A DNA stretch of 64,000 nt from Hemibagrus wyckioides (taxonomy: Eukaryota; Chordata; Actinopteri; Siluriformes; Bagridae), in NCBI RefSeq assembly GCF_019097595.1, contig NC_080715.1:24836573-24900572 (forward strand), written 5' to 3'. The notes beneath the pieces were generated by a model. That model did not search any database, was not told the DNA's origin, and worked only from the letters and a program-made list of their open reading frames with translations. Positions 39,638 to 53,192 of this stretch are shown piece by piece. Numbering within the stretch: position 1 is the first letter of the stretch; each line of letters starts with the position of its first letter. The translations under genes and the position numbers were made by a program.

Positions 39638-39640
39638 ATA
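39555..39640. repeat. compound microsatellite (CT)n(CA)n
   Basis: Interrupted CT array running into about 15 CA units on the plus strand; a separate GT run lies at about 39895-39919. Confidence 0.9.
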
Positions 39641-40424
39641 TCCAAACAGTTTAGCAAGTTAACACCCAAGGTTGAGTGTTTGCTTGTTTAACTGGCAGGT
39701 GGTAATGAGGACACTGTGTCAGAGTGTGCATGCGTGTGACTTTGTGTATGTGTGTGTATGTGTGTGTGTGTATGTTTAGCAAGTAGTCGGTAATGAGGGG
39801 ACTGTGTGCGCATTTAGACCTGTAATGAGGTGTGAGGGAGAAGTGCGAAAGACTTTATAGGGTGTAATTACTGAGTTTGACTGTGCATGCACATTGGTGT
39901 GTGTGTGTGTGTGTGTGTTTGCTTGCCAGAGTATCAGCACCTATAAATACATTCATCAGTTTCAGTTTGGAATTTGGGCTACACACCTCACTCGGACATG
40001 GGATATAGAGAACACTCTTGGTCACCTCTCCAATACGATCAAAGGACAGTTAAGTCTCTGTAGAACTAAAGCCAACTAACCAACACATATTCATGTCTCC
40101 TGTAGACAGTCATACTCAACATACCACATCAAAGTATCTGCCTTGTCTATTTCTATAATTGTAATATCTCAGCATATTAGAAATTGGCTGGGGGGAAAAA
40201 CTCGGTATCGTACAAAAAAGCTGGTATCCCACATTACTATGCTACAAATATCAATATCACAAGATTATATTAATATGTATAGTAATTGCTTAAAATCTAT
40301 TTGTATTTAGGTGTTAATTTGCCTTTTTCACTCCACTGTGAATCTGTTTCATCTGTCTATTTGCTCATCTCAGGCATTTGAATGCAAAATATATACAGCC
40401 AATAGGGAAATTAGGTATTTTCAC

Positions 40425-40720
40425 CTCCATCCATCTGTCTATTTTTAGGAAATGGAGACTATCCAAGGGGAGATGAGGCACAATGAGAGGGCTACCCTGG
40501 ACAGAATGCCAACCTATAGCAGGGCACAATCACACACACTCACACACTTAAGACAATGTAGAGATGCCAATCAGCCTACAATACATGTCTTTGGTCTGGT
40601 AGAGGAAACCAGAAGATTTAGAAGAAAACATCCAGGGAGAAGCACAGGGAGAACATGCAAACTTCACACACACAAGGTGGAGGCAGGAATCAAACCCCAA
40701 ACACCTGAGCATTTTTACAT
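40425..40720 (-). repeat. tRNA-headed SINE-like repeat, copy 3 (inverted)
   Basis: Same family as the copies at 22588 and 37552 but in minus orientation: the CCATCCATC tail comes first on the plus strand and the GAGAACATGCAAACTTCACA body word follows. Confidence 0.75.
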
Positions 40721-41498
40721 GATATATATTATATATTATTCTGTATATTAAGTATGTGCACTCTCATTAGATTTTTGCTTGGTAGTGTTGCTAGTTTTTT
40801 TTTTTTCAATTTCAGAGATGATTTCCTTATATTGATTTCAGATGTTGATTATGCATGATGAAAAATGCAAAAACAATGAGTGACTGTCTGTCATAGTAAC
40901 TTGGCCTCATCAGACTTATACGATGTGTGGTTTTGGACCCAAGCACAGTTGTGTGTACTTGATTGAATATCTACTGTTATCTACCACTATTATTCTGCAT
41001 CACTATTATAATGCTACCACTAATATATACAGTAAGCTTACTGTCAGGTCCATCAGCATCACAAACTCCATTTCTCATACAAACACGGCTGAGCTGGACT
41101 CCAACAACCAGAACACTGATGCTTCCACTTTCATGCTCACACACACACACACACCTGTTCTTAATCACCATGCATTCACAGTCACAGGACTCTATTTCAT
41201 TTCACTCATTGTGTGGTATATGCTCAGTTCTCTAGAAGTCTGTGGGGACTGTTTGGGACCGTTTGGTTTTCAGAATAAACTGTCTTAACTGCACTAGCAT
41301 CCTTGCAGCCTGTCTTTATCTGACACTTACCTCATTCAATCATTCATAAATACTGGTTTGTATAAGAGTCCTGATCATTTATATTTACTGCAAATATCTT
41401 TATTAATCTTGATTAACCCTTGGTGCAAAAACTAAGATTATTTTTTTGGGGGGGAAATCTTCTAACAATTCCTACCAGACTGAAGTTCTGTGTACACA

Positions 41499-41499
<1 letters not shown>

Positions 41500-41569
<70 letters not shown>

Positions 41570-41600
41570 TTTTTGCAAAATAAGAGATTAAGGGGTATAA

Positions 41601-41672
<72 letters not shown>
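41500..41672. repeat. (CT)n and (TTA)n arrays
   Basis: About 33 CT units (41503-41570) followed by about 24 TTA units (41601-41672). Both arrays are long and nearly pure, so length polymorphism is likely. Confidence 0.95.
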
Positions 41673-41673
<1 letters not shown>

Positions 41674-42065
41674 CTTACCTATTATGTATTTAATTAGGTT
41701 TTGTTACACAACCTTACAGTTAAAGCCAATTTTATGCAATAATAGTTCATCATTCTTATAAGTTAAAATGATTTCACATTTGAATATCATCTTCACCCCA
41801 TATTGAAATGTTATTCAGCATCCTCTGCAGATCACAGCATACTTTTCCCTGCCACTATTACCCTGAATTATGGGTATGAGTAATTAATAAAATGACATAA
41901 CATGATGTTTTCCCACATGATCACTTGAAGCAAAACCCAACATCAACCAGAGACTTGTCCCCTGGTTCCCTTTCACACTCAGGCAACAGCCTCAGGTGCC
42001 TCAAGTGTGAAAACGTCTTTAGTCATTCAGCACTGTTCGCTCATGTAACAGCTCTGTGATTGACT

Positions 42066-43059
42066 TACACTCACTAAGCACTTCAATAAAACACTATAAA
42101 ACAAGGCAGAGCCTTCTTTTTGCTCTCAAAACAGCCTCAGTTATTCACAGCATGGATTCTACCAGATGATGGAAACATCCCTTTTGAGATTCTGCTCCAT
42201 GTTGACATGACTGCTTCATGCAGTTCCTGCAGATTTTGCTGATCTGCAGGAACTGCAGGATCAAAACCTCATCTGTTCCAGATGAGATTTTGCTCCGTTC
42301 CACATCCCAAAGGTGATCTCCTGGATTCATGTCTGGAGACTGGTAAGGCCTCTAAAGAACAGTGAATTCAGTATCATGTTCCTAAGTCAAGTTTGAGATT
42401 AATTTTATTTTGTGACATGGTGCATTATCATGCTAGAAGTAGCCATTGAAAGATAAGTAAATTGTGGCTGCAAAAGGGATGCACATGTTCAGCAACAATA
42501 TTCAAATAGTCTGTGTCATTCAAGCTATGGTGGATTGGTATTAATGGAACAAAATGTGAATAGAAATCATTCACTACCCCATTACACCACCTCCACCAGC
42601 CTGGACTGTTGACCCAAGGCAGGTTTACTGTTGGTGCCAAATTCTGACCCTTCCATCTGTGTGTACCAAAAGAAGTTCAGATTTATCAGACCTGTCTAGT
42701 TTAGGTGAGCCCACTCTGCCCACTGCAGCCTCAGCACTGCACTACTCAGCTTGGCTGACAGAATTCTCCTGATCTCCTTCACCTCATGTTTCACTGTGTT
42801 GTGCATTCTGAGATGCTTTTCAGCTCACCACAATTATACCGAATGGTTACTGTAGCCTCTCTGTCAGCCTGTCTAGCAACATTAATGCCACAGTCAAAAT
42901 CAAATCACATTTTTACCATCCAGTTTTTCATGTTCCTGTTACCTGAAGCCGCTTGCCTGTATCTGCATGATTTTATGCATTGCACTGCAGCCACACAGAT
43001 GGCTGATTAGATAATTGCATGAATGATTAGGTGTACAGGTGTTCCTAATAAAGTGTAAG
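42066..43059 (-). mobile_element. decayed Tc1-like transposon
   Basis: On the minus strand, scattered frames encode recognisable Tc1 transposase pieces: a LNPGDHLWDVERSKI segment (the SPDLNPIEHLWD region), a terminal HHLVESM segment, and in another frame the NSPGWWRW ... VPLIPIH ... IVAEHVHPF stretch that lies between the first two catalytic Asp. There are frameshifts and stops throughout. The right end has the ITR-like word AGGTGTTCCTAATAAAGTG. Two short perfect hairpins lie near 42218-42295. It is an old, dead copy of a different Tc1 family from the one at 18865. Confidence 0.85.
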
Positions 43060-43885
43060 TGTGTATTCTGCTTTATATTCTGTTATATTATAAATCACTT
43101 TAATTTAAAAGCTTTCTCTAAATAAAAGAAAATATGCACAAAAGTTTCTCCATAGAGCTTTCTCCATAGTATTTGCTTGTTTTTGCTTTTATACACTGCC
43201 ACGCCTGTTATATGAATGAAAACACACCTCCCACATTACCACCTGTTTATGAAATATGGAGAAAATGGTAACACCGTGAAAATAAAAGGCTCTGACAGCC
43301 TGTAACAACAAGAACATGCCATGCTGATACTGATTACTTTAAGGTGAAAACCTCAATCACAAAAGAATGTATTACTTATTCCTAATGGCATGCAACCCTG
43401 ATACTCATTGATTTAAGCACACAAGATCACTTTTATCATGTTTCAGCATCACAGACGAAAAGAAAGAAGAGGGTCACATGTCACAGCATCACTGCGCTGC
43501 CCTTACAAGCGCACTCTGACCTCAGCCTAACCCGGTTATGACCTCTCCGGGATGCCCTGAGTTTGGGGAAGCCCTCCAAGTGACCTCATCAATTAGGACA
43601 CCGATGAGCTCCACAGCAGTCAGGTCCGGCATCTTCCATCACTCTCACTTTCTCTTCATCTTTTGTTTCTCTCCTTCTCTCTCTGCCTTGCTTGCCTGTA
43701 CACTCCTCAGCCAGACAAGTGCCTCTTATTTTGCTGCACACTCTCCATGACACTTTCTACACCCTTTCACCTCTGATAACCTTCACTTGCCCTCTTCACA
43801 CTTCCTCTATGAGTTCATCATTATCCATCCTCATTTTCTAGTTCTCTCTCACTCACTCTCTCTCTCTCTCTCTCTCTCTCTAACA

Positions 43886-43940
<55 letters not shown>

Positions 43941-44706
43941 AGCATCCGTAAAATGCAAGAGCATTTAGTGTGTTCAAAGTTACATTGTAGTTAAGTGCAA
44001 CAACAATATTTAGGGTTAGGGTTAGAGCTATAAAAATATTAAGAAGAAAGACTATTTTTAAGAAATTATAAATGCATGTTCTATATGGACAGTATATCTG
44101 TCTATATATATAATGCTAATATGTGCTATGCATTGTTTTTGTCACACACTGTATCTCTGAAAAACACCTATGAAAGCACAGATGTTACTTTCTAAAGGGT
44201 ATTTTATAAATATATGGAATCATTGCGTACCATTAGAGTGAAGAGACAGTGACAGAAAATCTTCAAATGAAAAAGATCACTGTTTTCAATTTGTGTGTCA
44301 CTTTCAATTTTAAATGTGTGTGTGTGTGTGTGTAAAACCTAAAAGAGGATGTGAGAATGATGGTTGGAGTCTGAACATGACTAAAAACATAGTCAGCATG
44401 TCTTAAGAGCTCTGATTTCTGATGAATATGGAAATCCTGGTGGTGGTCCACTCTCCAGGGGACACCCTTAAACCATTCCTCCCTCCCCATCTATAGAACG
44501 AGGGAATCGGCTGCAGCAGGGAGGCTTACTGGCTTCAAGGCTTCGTTTTCTGTATGATAATCCCAGTGTCCAAAAACTGGGAGAACGAGAAAAGGAGCAT
44601 AATCCTATTGTTCTTTTGAGTCACATATGTCACTTAACATGCTCTTTTTCCATCACAAGACTACACCCACCACTGCAACAGATTGGTCTCCTTCAAAAAC
44701 AATAGA

Positions 44707-44748
<42 letters not shown>

Positions 44749-46639
44749 CTCAGTACATTTTTCAGCACTGATAACAATAGCTTCCAAAGAACAAGTTAGT
44801 ATAACTATTGTATCACACTTCATCCAATCATTATTTCCTATGCTCTTTACTTATGCACTGTAATTGGTTTAATATCATATTAAAAGATTTTAAGAAATGG
44901 AAATCTATCTGCAATGAAGAAATCCACTTCTTCTCATACATACACAAACACCCCCCTGCTGAGATGAAATTATTATTTTTTTAAATTAAGACCACCCCAT
45001 CGCAGTGTGGGTGGCATGTAAAATTGTGTTAGGTTATTCTGTGTGTGTGTGTGTGTGGTGTTCAGGTTAAGAGATACACCCCATCGTGCCTTTAGCTCAT
45101 TGTATCAGAAAGGACCTGTTGGTGTCTGCCTCTACCATTGAGTGTGCATGTTTATGGGCATATGGCTGATCCACCTCCAATAGGTTCATGTAGGCAGAAA
45201 ACTTGCCCATTCAAAAGTCCATTCAGGGACCAAAAGGGGGACACAGATTACCATGTCATAACACAGAGGGAGGAGAGAGTGGGAGGGGGGACAACAGGGA
45301 AAGGAAGAACAAGTCAGAGATGTTGAAGATTGGCAAGTACTAATTTTGTTAAATTACATTTGATTTAATAATTGCATATGACGTGCATGACCTTGAGAGT
45401 TACTTAATATGTTTTCCAGTTGACACAGGGCATACAATTAAAAAAAAAAAAATAGTAATAATAATTTATTACACTGTAATAAAGCAATAGGCAAATTCAC
45501 TTTTAAGCTAGAAAATGATAGGTATTGTATTTGGTCAGGATTTAGTATTCAGGAATCAGAAATTAGTATTCCAGTTCACTGAGCTTCACTGAAGTCATAT
45601 GGACAAGTTTGTGATTGGTTTATAAAAAAAAGAAAAGACCTCACAACCTCTTTTATTTTGATTCTTTTCAAGCTGTCAAAATGCATTGTGTATTTGTCAC
45701 AAGCTAATGAGAAATAAGCTAAAACCTGACCATATTAAAGTGTTTGTTTAGTTAGTTAGTTATAAAAACTTCTCTGCCAAATGAATATATGTTAATCTGG
45801 CAGGAAATTGAATTGTGTAATGGTAAAACCTTTATTTTGCTATTCTATTGTGGTAGAAAAAAAACACAGTATACTGATAATTAATATACTGTATTTTTGC
45901 ATCAAAACATTACATTACTTGTTGCGGAAATGTTGCACGTACATGGTTTCCGTTGTGGAAACTCTAACTTACTTTGTTTTCCTGAAACACAAATGCTTTT
46001 ATTCCTGAATGTCACTTGTCTTTCTGTGGTTGAACCTTCCATGAATACATCATGATATATAAAAACTTGTGATGCATACAGAGTTTAACAAAGGAGCTTG
46101 TAATACATAATACATTTATAACAACAAATTTATAAACAATAAATGCTTTCAAGCTTCCCTCTTTTTGACACCTGTATTCCTAAACCCCTATAAATTCCCC
46201 TCCATCTTTCCTTTTATTTCTCCTTTGCTGTCAAAATCATAGCATATTTGTGACCATGCAGTCACAAAGTCCAGTGAAGATCAAAAGCGTCCTGTTGTTA
46301 AGTGTCTTCTGGGTGTTACTGTCATAAACAAAACTTGAAGCAGTTTCCTGATCTAATTAGCTGGCCCCTGTCTCTTCTCATTTTTTCCTCCAGACAGAGA
46401 TCAGTTCCTTAACCTCGATCCTGTCTGTTAGTCTAACTAACTGCTGCCATTTCTGTCTACCCCAGTGCTGTTCCATTCATTTCAGCATGGCATGTCTGCT
46501 AGGGTTCACCTTTTTTGTCATCTAAGGTGAAGAACCCTTCTCTCGTTCTCTTTTTGCCCATCACTGTCCTCCTGATCTCAATATCTCTGACCTCCTCGTT
46601 CTCAAGGTTTCATCCTGAGATCTCCCACAGTGACAATGC
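43060..46639. other. intergenic with microsatellites
   Basis: AT-rich DNA with a compound (CT)n(CA)n array at about 43848-43938, GT at 44319-44333 and 45041-45058, and CT at 44709-44745. A balanced patch at 43490-43640 with a CCCGGTTATGACC word may be constrained. No gene. Confidence 0.6.
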
Positions 46640-46890
46640 AGCCATTAAAGCCCCATTGTCCTTTATTAATTAACGAGAGCGGTCGTCCTTCTCCTCTCAC
46701 TCTTCAAGCACGTATTTGGGTAAACGCAGATTAACATATTCATGAAGCGGCCAGCTTTGCGGCAAATGGACCGCCTCTGTTTTGGCCCTTGTCGTTTTGT
46801 CTCATTCCGTACATAACCCCATTTGTCGGGGCCCTCGCAACCCCATTAGTGCTTCTGATCCCCACAACACCAGGAGAGGCAGACAGAAGA
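46640..46890. promoter_or_regulatory. candidate conserved non-coding element
   Basis: Repeat-free island with CpGs and many homeodomain, POU and TTTATTAATTAACG-type cores (GGGTAAACGCAGATTAAC, TATTCATGAAGCGG, CCCCATTTGTCGGGG, CCCCATTAGTGC). It lies in an AT-rich desert, about 19 kb upstream of olig2. The regulatory role is inferred. Confidence 0.4.
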
Positions 46891-47338
46891 GCAATGTTAC
46901 ACTTACACACCCCACTGCTGCCATTTCATGCCTCGCTGAGCACACCAGCACATTACCTGCCTCACATTACACACACACAGATTGCTGTGTCTATGTTACA
47001 CATTTATTTGCACACAATAAGCAAAGCATGGCTACTGAGACATCATGCCAAATGTCTAATGAGCCCTGACATGAAAACAGCTCAGCAAACATTCCCAGGC
47101 CAAAATAATATGTATGTCAGATACAGTAGATCTTCATCAACATGTTATTGATTTTAAATATGAATTAAAAAAAAATTAAAATGGATTTTTCTTGTTTAAT
47201 ATCACATTATTTTAGGAATTATTTTTATTTTATTTTATTTATTTTATATTTAATTTTTCCTATTATGGTTTGATTATTAAATCAACACTAATCTGCTGTT
47301 AATCGTGAAAGACTGTTTATTTACTTATTTATTTATTT

Positions 47339-47379
<41 letters not shown>

Positions 47380-48034
47380 TTTGTTTGTTTGTTTGTTTGT
47401 TTGTTTGTTTGTTTGGAAATGTCTATTTTGATAGACAGGAAAAATTCTATAGATTTTATTCACTTTTACATGATTGATACTGCTGAACCTGCACAATATA
47501 ACCAAGGCCTTATGAGAAACTAATGAGGTGAAAGAGATCCATCTTAATTTCAGGTTGTTCTTAATAAAATATAATAAAAATATATAATATTAAAAAATGG
47601 AACTATTTATCCTCATGTTAATACCATAGAAACCTGGGAAGGCAATATTTTCAACATGTATATTACTACAGTTTCATGCATAGAATGAGGTGTCAGCTAA
47701 GAGTCAGGTATGTGGGTTTTTGGGTGGTTGAGGGTGGGGGGTGGCAGCAGTGGTGGGGAGTTCAGGTTAGTTGGACTACCTCCCAACAGGCAGCCTTATT
47801 AGTCATTATTAGTCATTATTAGTCACGTCCATCACATGCGGTCTCAGTAATCTTTTAACATTTACCACTCCAAACACACACACACACACACACACATACA
47901 CAAACACACACAGAAATAGTTTCTCTCAACCTCTATCCCTGAAACACGCATACACGCGCACAGACAGCCACTCAAACACTAGCACTCCCCACCAATTTGT
48001 AGCCTGCACAGTCACATTGTTTGTTGGGGCTTTG
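46891..48034. other. intergenic with tetranucleotide array
   Basis: Contains a (TTTA)n array running into (TTTG)n at about 47322-47415, a triple TTAGTCATTA repeat at 47799-47826, and an AC run at 47875-47897. No gene. Confidence 0.7.
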
Positions 48035-48160
48035 CAGTGCAGGCTGCTTCGTTAGCTTGGCCTTTAACGAGCAGCTTAATTGAGCTGTCTATTGGGCCAC
48101 CTGTCACCCCCCGCCTCATTAGCATACTAATGCACTGACATTGTGCTGCTGTGACAGGCA
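48035..48160. promoter_or_regulatory. candidate conserved non-coding element
   Basis: Short balanced block with CTTAATTGAGCTGTC, GGGCCACCTGTCACC (contains an E-box CACCTG) and CTCATTAGCATACTAATGCA (symmetrical TTAG/CTAA homeodomain-POU cores). Followed by a GA run at about 48161-48183. Inferred from motif content. Confidence 0.35.
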
Positions 48161-50099
48161 GAGAGAGAGAGAGAGAGAGAGAGGTTTCAGCAAAAATAAA
48201 AAAGAATACCAAGAATAAGGTTGGTTGTTTCTCTCTAAAATGTTAAAATTAAATATTCTTTACAATACTTGGTGAATATTGATAGAGGGAGTGGAAGAGA
48301 GTGATGGAGAGAGTTTGAGCTCAGTTCAATGGGTTTTGTAAATGGTCAAATAGCTTGACAGGTATTGTTATGTGTGATTGGGTTATTCAGTTTCAAGAAT
48401 ACAGCTCTGCCACCAGAAATACTGGACTGTAATGCAGAAAAAAAAGTGAAGGAGGGATAGCTTAAAGGATAGATAAATAAAGGCATACAAGCACTGGACT
48501 ATTGTGGATATCTCTGATATATAATAGTGTTTTTAGACATTGTGTGATACTCTGAAAGGCACACTCACACACCTGTGTGCATATCCAAACCATCCACTGC
48601 TACTACATTACATTATCTCAACCCCTGAACCTTGACTCTGACCTTCATGGGCAAAACCCCTGCCAGATGGAGAGCTGTCCTTCTCTGGCCAAAATGGTTA
48701 TGAACTCTGACCTGAAACAGCCTGACCATTCATTCTGCTAGCCAGACAGATCACACTGGGAGGGCAAACATACACACACACACACATACACACAGACACA
48801 CACACATACACGCACACTTGTCTTACTTTCCTTCTGAGAAACTTCCACTGTCATGAAAATCTAACCTTTTAACCATGCCTCTAAAAGTTTTGGGGACCAG
48901 GCAAATGTCAATTGTCAAACCTGTCAGATTTTCCTTACCATGTCTAAAAATCTAGGCCCCTCAAACACCCCCCCCCACACACACACCCACACACACACAC
49001 ACACAAACCCTAAAATTCTCACATAAACAAACAGATACAAAGAAACTCAAATCACACTTGACAATTCAGGCCATGAGTCATGTAGGAAAAAAGGGAATCA
49101 ATAATTGTGCACAGTGCAATCATTCTTAATGCTTGATTATTCATCAGTTCAACAACAAAATGAGCACCCACTGCTTCGTGTCTGCAGATATTCACATAGG
49201 CTAAATAGTCTATCTGAGTGTGTGTGCTTGTGTAGAAGGGACTTTGAGGTTGACATGCACTAATGTGACAGCAGAAAGCTGGCATGAGGAAACCCATACA
49301 CAAAAGAGGAGAGGCACCACGCTGGGTCTGCGGCCCTGCTCACTTCCAGTCCCAAAACTGGAATCCGAGAGCTCAGTCAAGGAAACAGTGACAGGAACTA
49401 AACGTAAACAATAAACACTTTCACAACAGCTTAAAAAACTTTGGGAAGTGCCGGGTTAAATATGCTAATGTTGCACGACTATTAGTGAGTATTTTCATTA
49501 AATTAGCAAAGTAGACATTCAGTTGCATATTAGCTCACATAGGTTCTTACTTTATGTTTAAATTTAAACATACTTTTTACTCAGTAAAGCCTGTAGTCTT
49601 CGGCTTGTTAGTCTATAATCAATGCTTTCGCTGTCTGCAGCAAGCTTTCAAACAGCAATCTTATTATTATGTCAATATTATAATTATATTAAATAAATAG
49701 AAATATGCATTCATACTTTTTCAAATTGTCGTCTTTTTGGTATCAAAGAGTAAAATCCCTGTTTTTTTCCCCTATTGTAAGGCTTCAGTAATATTTTAGC
49801 TTTTTAATATTCAAATGCATAAAAGAAAAAGGCAACAGTGACTGGTGCAACACAAAGAAATAAAAAAAAAAAGTGATGTATGAGAAGGGGTGCACAAGAT
49901 TGGAAAAGTAGTTAGGAAGAGAAAGTCACATCCACACAGTGGATGCATTCAGCTTGCCTTATGAATAAGCTGCACAAACAACCATATGCTAATCAACGCC
50001 TCAACACGCCATTTACACGTCAAAATCACCAAAGTCTGTTCCTCTCTTTCTATTATTCTATTCTTCTTGTTCCTTTCTTTTCCCCCCTTTTTCCTTCTT
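48161..50099. other. intergenic, no gene seen
   Basis: AT-rich with AC-rich stretches at 48771-48815 and 48970-49005. No supported coding frame. Confidence 0.6.
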
Positions 50100-50300
50100 A
50101 GCCCTGGCTAATTATCGTGTGTCTTTCTCTTTGATAGTGAGTCTCTTTCGTGAATTAGTACAATATTGCAGACCCCCTGCCCACTCCCCCAAAGGCCCTG
50201 CTGCCCAAACCCCCCTCAGAGCCGCGCTGCATTGGGCCACCTTGCACACGTATTGGTCCCGGGTTTCTCTGTATAACACTTGTCACCAGCATGCATATGG
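50100..50300. promoter_or_regulatory. candidate conserved non-coding element
   Basis: Block with GCTAATTATCGTGTG, TCGTGAATTAGTAC and a CpG-containing GC-richer half. Inferred from composition only; the open frame across it is short and unlike any family. Confidence 0.3.
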
Positions 50301-52442
50301 AGATTGGAGCATCTATTTTAGCTGCTAATTCCCCCTCTCCTGCTTTCTTTACTCCAAAGGCCCCTCACTGTGCGCCTCCCACCATCACATGCAGAGGATG
50401 CTGGGACATCATGCTGAGAGCAACACGACGTCCCACTATTGAGGCACATGGGGGGGTTGGCCAGGGGTCAGAGCAGGGCTACACAAGCAGACAGGACACA
50501 CTTCCCTGGGCATATCAACCTCCCCGCCCTCTCACCCATCCAGTTCCGGGGTTCAATAGTTTTTGCCAAATCCACTGACCAGCTGCTGATTGTCTAGAAC
50601 ACATGACTGGATAGAGAATTGCACTACACTTCGCAACATAACTTACACTCAGAAATAAAACAGGAGTCATCTATACGTCATCTCATGAAAAGTATAATCT
50701 GCATTTTTCCTTTGTTTATTTCCTTGAGCTACATGCAAAACAGAATCACTGTAAAATGACGTTTTGTTTTCGGAAGTTATAACTGTGATTTCAGTCTATT
50801 AGTATTAATAGAACCTTCAACCTTGGTCACCATCAAAATCACTTTAATTCATTACTATGTCATAGAAACTTAAGTTGGCCTAAAATGCATCAGTAGGCAA
50901 ATTAGGTTGCACATGATGTCATGAGAAAAATAGTCCTCTTTCTCTGCATACTGTGTAGGACAGCTAAACTGTAGCAGGACAGACACTCAACAGCATAAGC
51001 CAATCAGAATAAGAATGAGGAATATAAGCTTTCACACTGGGCCTAATCCACAGACCAGCATGTCACAGGCCACTTCTGCACAAATGTATGAGGTTGAGAA
51101 GTGCTCTGTGTGTGAGTGAGAGAGAGAGAGAGAGAGAGAGCGACTGGCATGCTCTTGACCCAGAGCAGTATGCTGACTAATCCGCTGATCAGGATGCCAA
51201 GAGGTTTGCGGGGTCTGAGGCCCTGGGCTGGCCCCTGATTGACTGGTCCTCTCATACTAATGCAATGAGGCCTTAGCCTATTCACACTCCTGCTAGTGCA
51301 TCCAGCCTCTCACTCCACTAACACACACAATTCAACTCAGGCAAAAGCTCCAAACAGACACTGCTGACCAGAGCACATGAAAGCCACATATCCACACAAG
51401 AGCTGGACTAGGTTAGAAGAGAGGGTGGAAAAGAAAGCAAGTGTCTGGCTAAAGCCTGTCAAAGGGCAGGTGGTGTGATACTGCTGAGAGAAGGCAAGCA
51501 GCCCATAGTTGAGTGAGGAAGTCCAAGGTATGTGTGTGTGTTTGCTGTGTCAGCTTCGCACACAAACACTTAGCACTTGTCCCTGTGAGAGTGGCAGTAG
51601 GCCCTAAATCCCCCCATTTTGTCCAAACAAATTGAGAAAAACCCTGAGTCTTGTTTGCTCAGGCCCCCTGCATGACTGTGGGAAGAGAGTGGATATATGG
51701 ATGAAGTGACACAGTAAAGAAGACACCCCATCAAAGCACACTTTTCCTGGGAACTGGGGAAATAAACGGCCTGGGCTGAGAGCAGGTCTTCCTCGCAGTG
51801 TGAAGTAACAGGCAGGAAGATTGCATCTGCCTGACCCTTAAGCAGAACAAGTGACAGAAAGAAAGGCATTACAGCTCTCTGGGAGACCAGATCACCCTGC
51901 AGGAGGGAGAATGAACAAAACAGCACAGAGATGAAGTAAGAGCTTCAAACAACCAGCTGAAATGAATGAAGAGATTGATATTTAATCCAGACTTAGTCCA
52001 TGGTGCAGCGGGAACTTTTATGTGAAATGACCCCTGAACATCAGCATTTTTATCCCAGGGGGACATAAATTCTTTATGCAAAGGTTTGGTGCATTTAAAT
52101 AAGGCTTATTTTTGCTACATTAATGGTATTATTAGAAAACCATGATAACAACATATAGCATCAGATGTTATTGCAATATGGCTGTTTAAATTCTTTGTTT
52201 CACCTAAACAAATTATGTGTGAAAGTGTGTGTTGTGGATTAGAGGGCATGCAACAGTTTTCCTACAAAGCATGCACTAATAAGATGTGGATGGATAACCA
52301 GGAAATGAGAGAGTGTGTGTGGGCAGACTCCACATCACTTTGGGGTGTGTGTTTCTTGCAACATGCCATATGATGACCGGTACTGGTGGTGATCTGTAGA
52401 ACTAATCCTGTTGCCTTGTATCCACCCACATCAATCCCTACT

Positions 52443-52478
<36 letters not shown>

Positions 52479-53192
52479 TACCTTTGCATCACTGCTTTCT
52501 TTTCACATCTTTGCATGTCCAATTGGCACAATAATGGCCAGATAAGCATATGGAAATTAGTCTTGATTTAGGAGTCTTTAGATCAGTGATGTTTAAAAAT
52601 TCACTCACTATCATAGTCTTTAACTGGATGTATTGGGAGTCTCAGAAGAATGAAGCCAAGATATAAGGCATCATCAAAAATAATTATCATTAGTCATGCC
52701 TATAATCATTATGTCTTGAAATGTAACACTTTTTGTTTCAAAATAAAATTTCGTGTTTTTCTAACAGGGATACAACTTTGTCCTGCATTTAAACTAAGAA
52801 TATTAAAAGGCCTTTGTGTTAGGTATGCAGATTACCCCAAAATAATTGTAGCTGATAACATAATAATGATAATAATAATAATATATATAATAAAAAAAAA
52901 TATATATATATATATAGCCATGTCTAAAAGGATATATATAAAATATTTTTTTTGTAAATAAGCAAACTTTTGACATTTTGCAAGTTAAGCATGAATGGTG
53001 TTCTTTATTTATATGAAATCAATCATAATCATATTTATATGTTTTTAGGATTTCCAAGTAGCAACTTGGTGCAGTGCAACTCTGTCTAATAAATACTATA
53101 CGACATAAAGTAATGTTAAAAAGAGGGAAAAAAGCTGAACATTTTTTTTCTTCAAACTAATTTGTTAATTAATTTGATTGCAATTGTCAATT
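50301..53192. other. intergenic, no gene seen
   Basis: Mixed composition to 52 kb, then AT-rich. GA run at about 51117-51141, TTTC tetranucleotide array at about 52443-52479, TA runs at 52885-52916. The antisense 118-codon frame at 51570-51926 has no recognisable family. Confidence 0.55.

Noticed and set aside
39055..39654. Frames rich in RERERE and SLSLSL
   Set aside because: Direct translations of GA and CT microsatellites.
44008..44026. Telomere-like TTAGGG repeats
   Set aside because: Only two to three imperfect units, too few to suggest an interstitial telomere.
47322..47415. Possible CRISPR-like or satellite array
   Set aside because: The unit is a 4-base tandem repeat without spacers, so it is a plain microsatellite.
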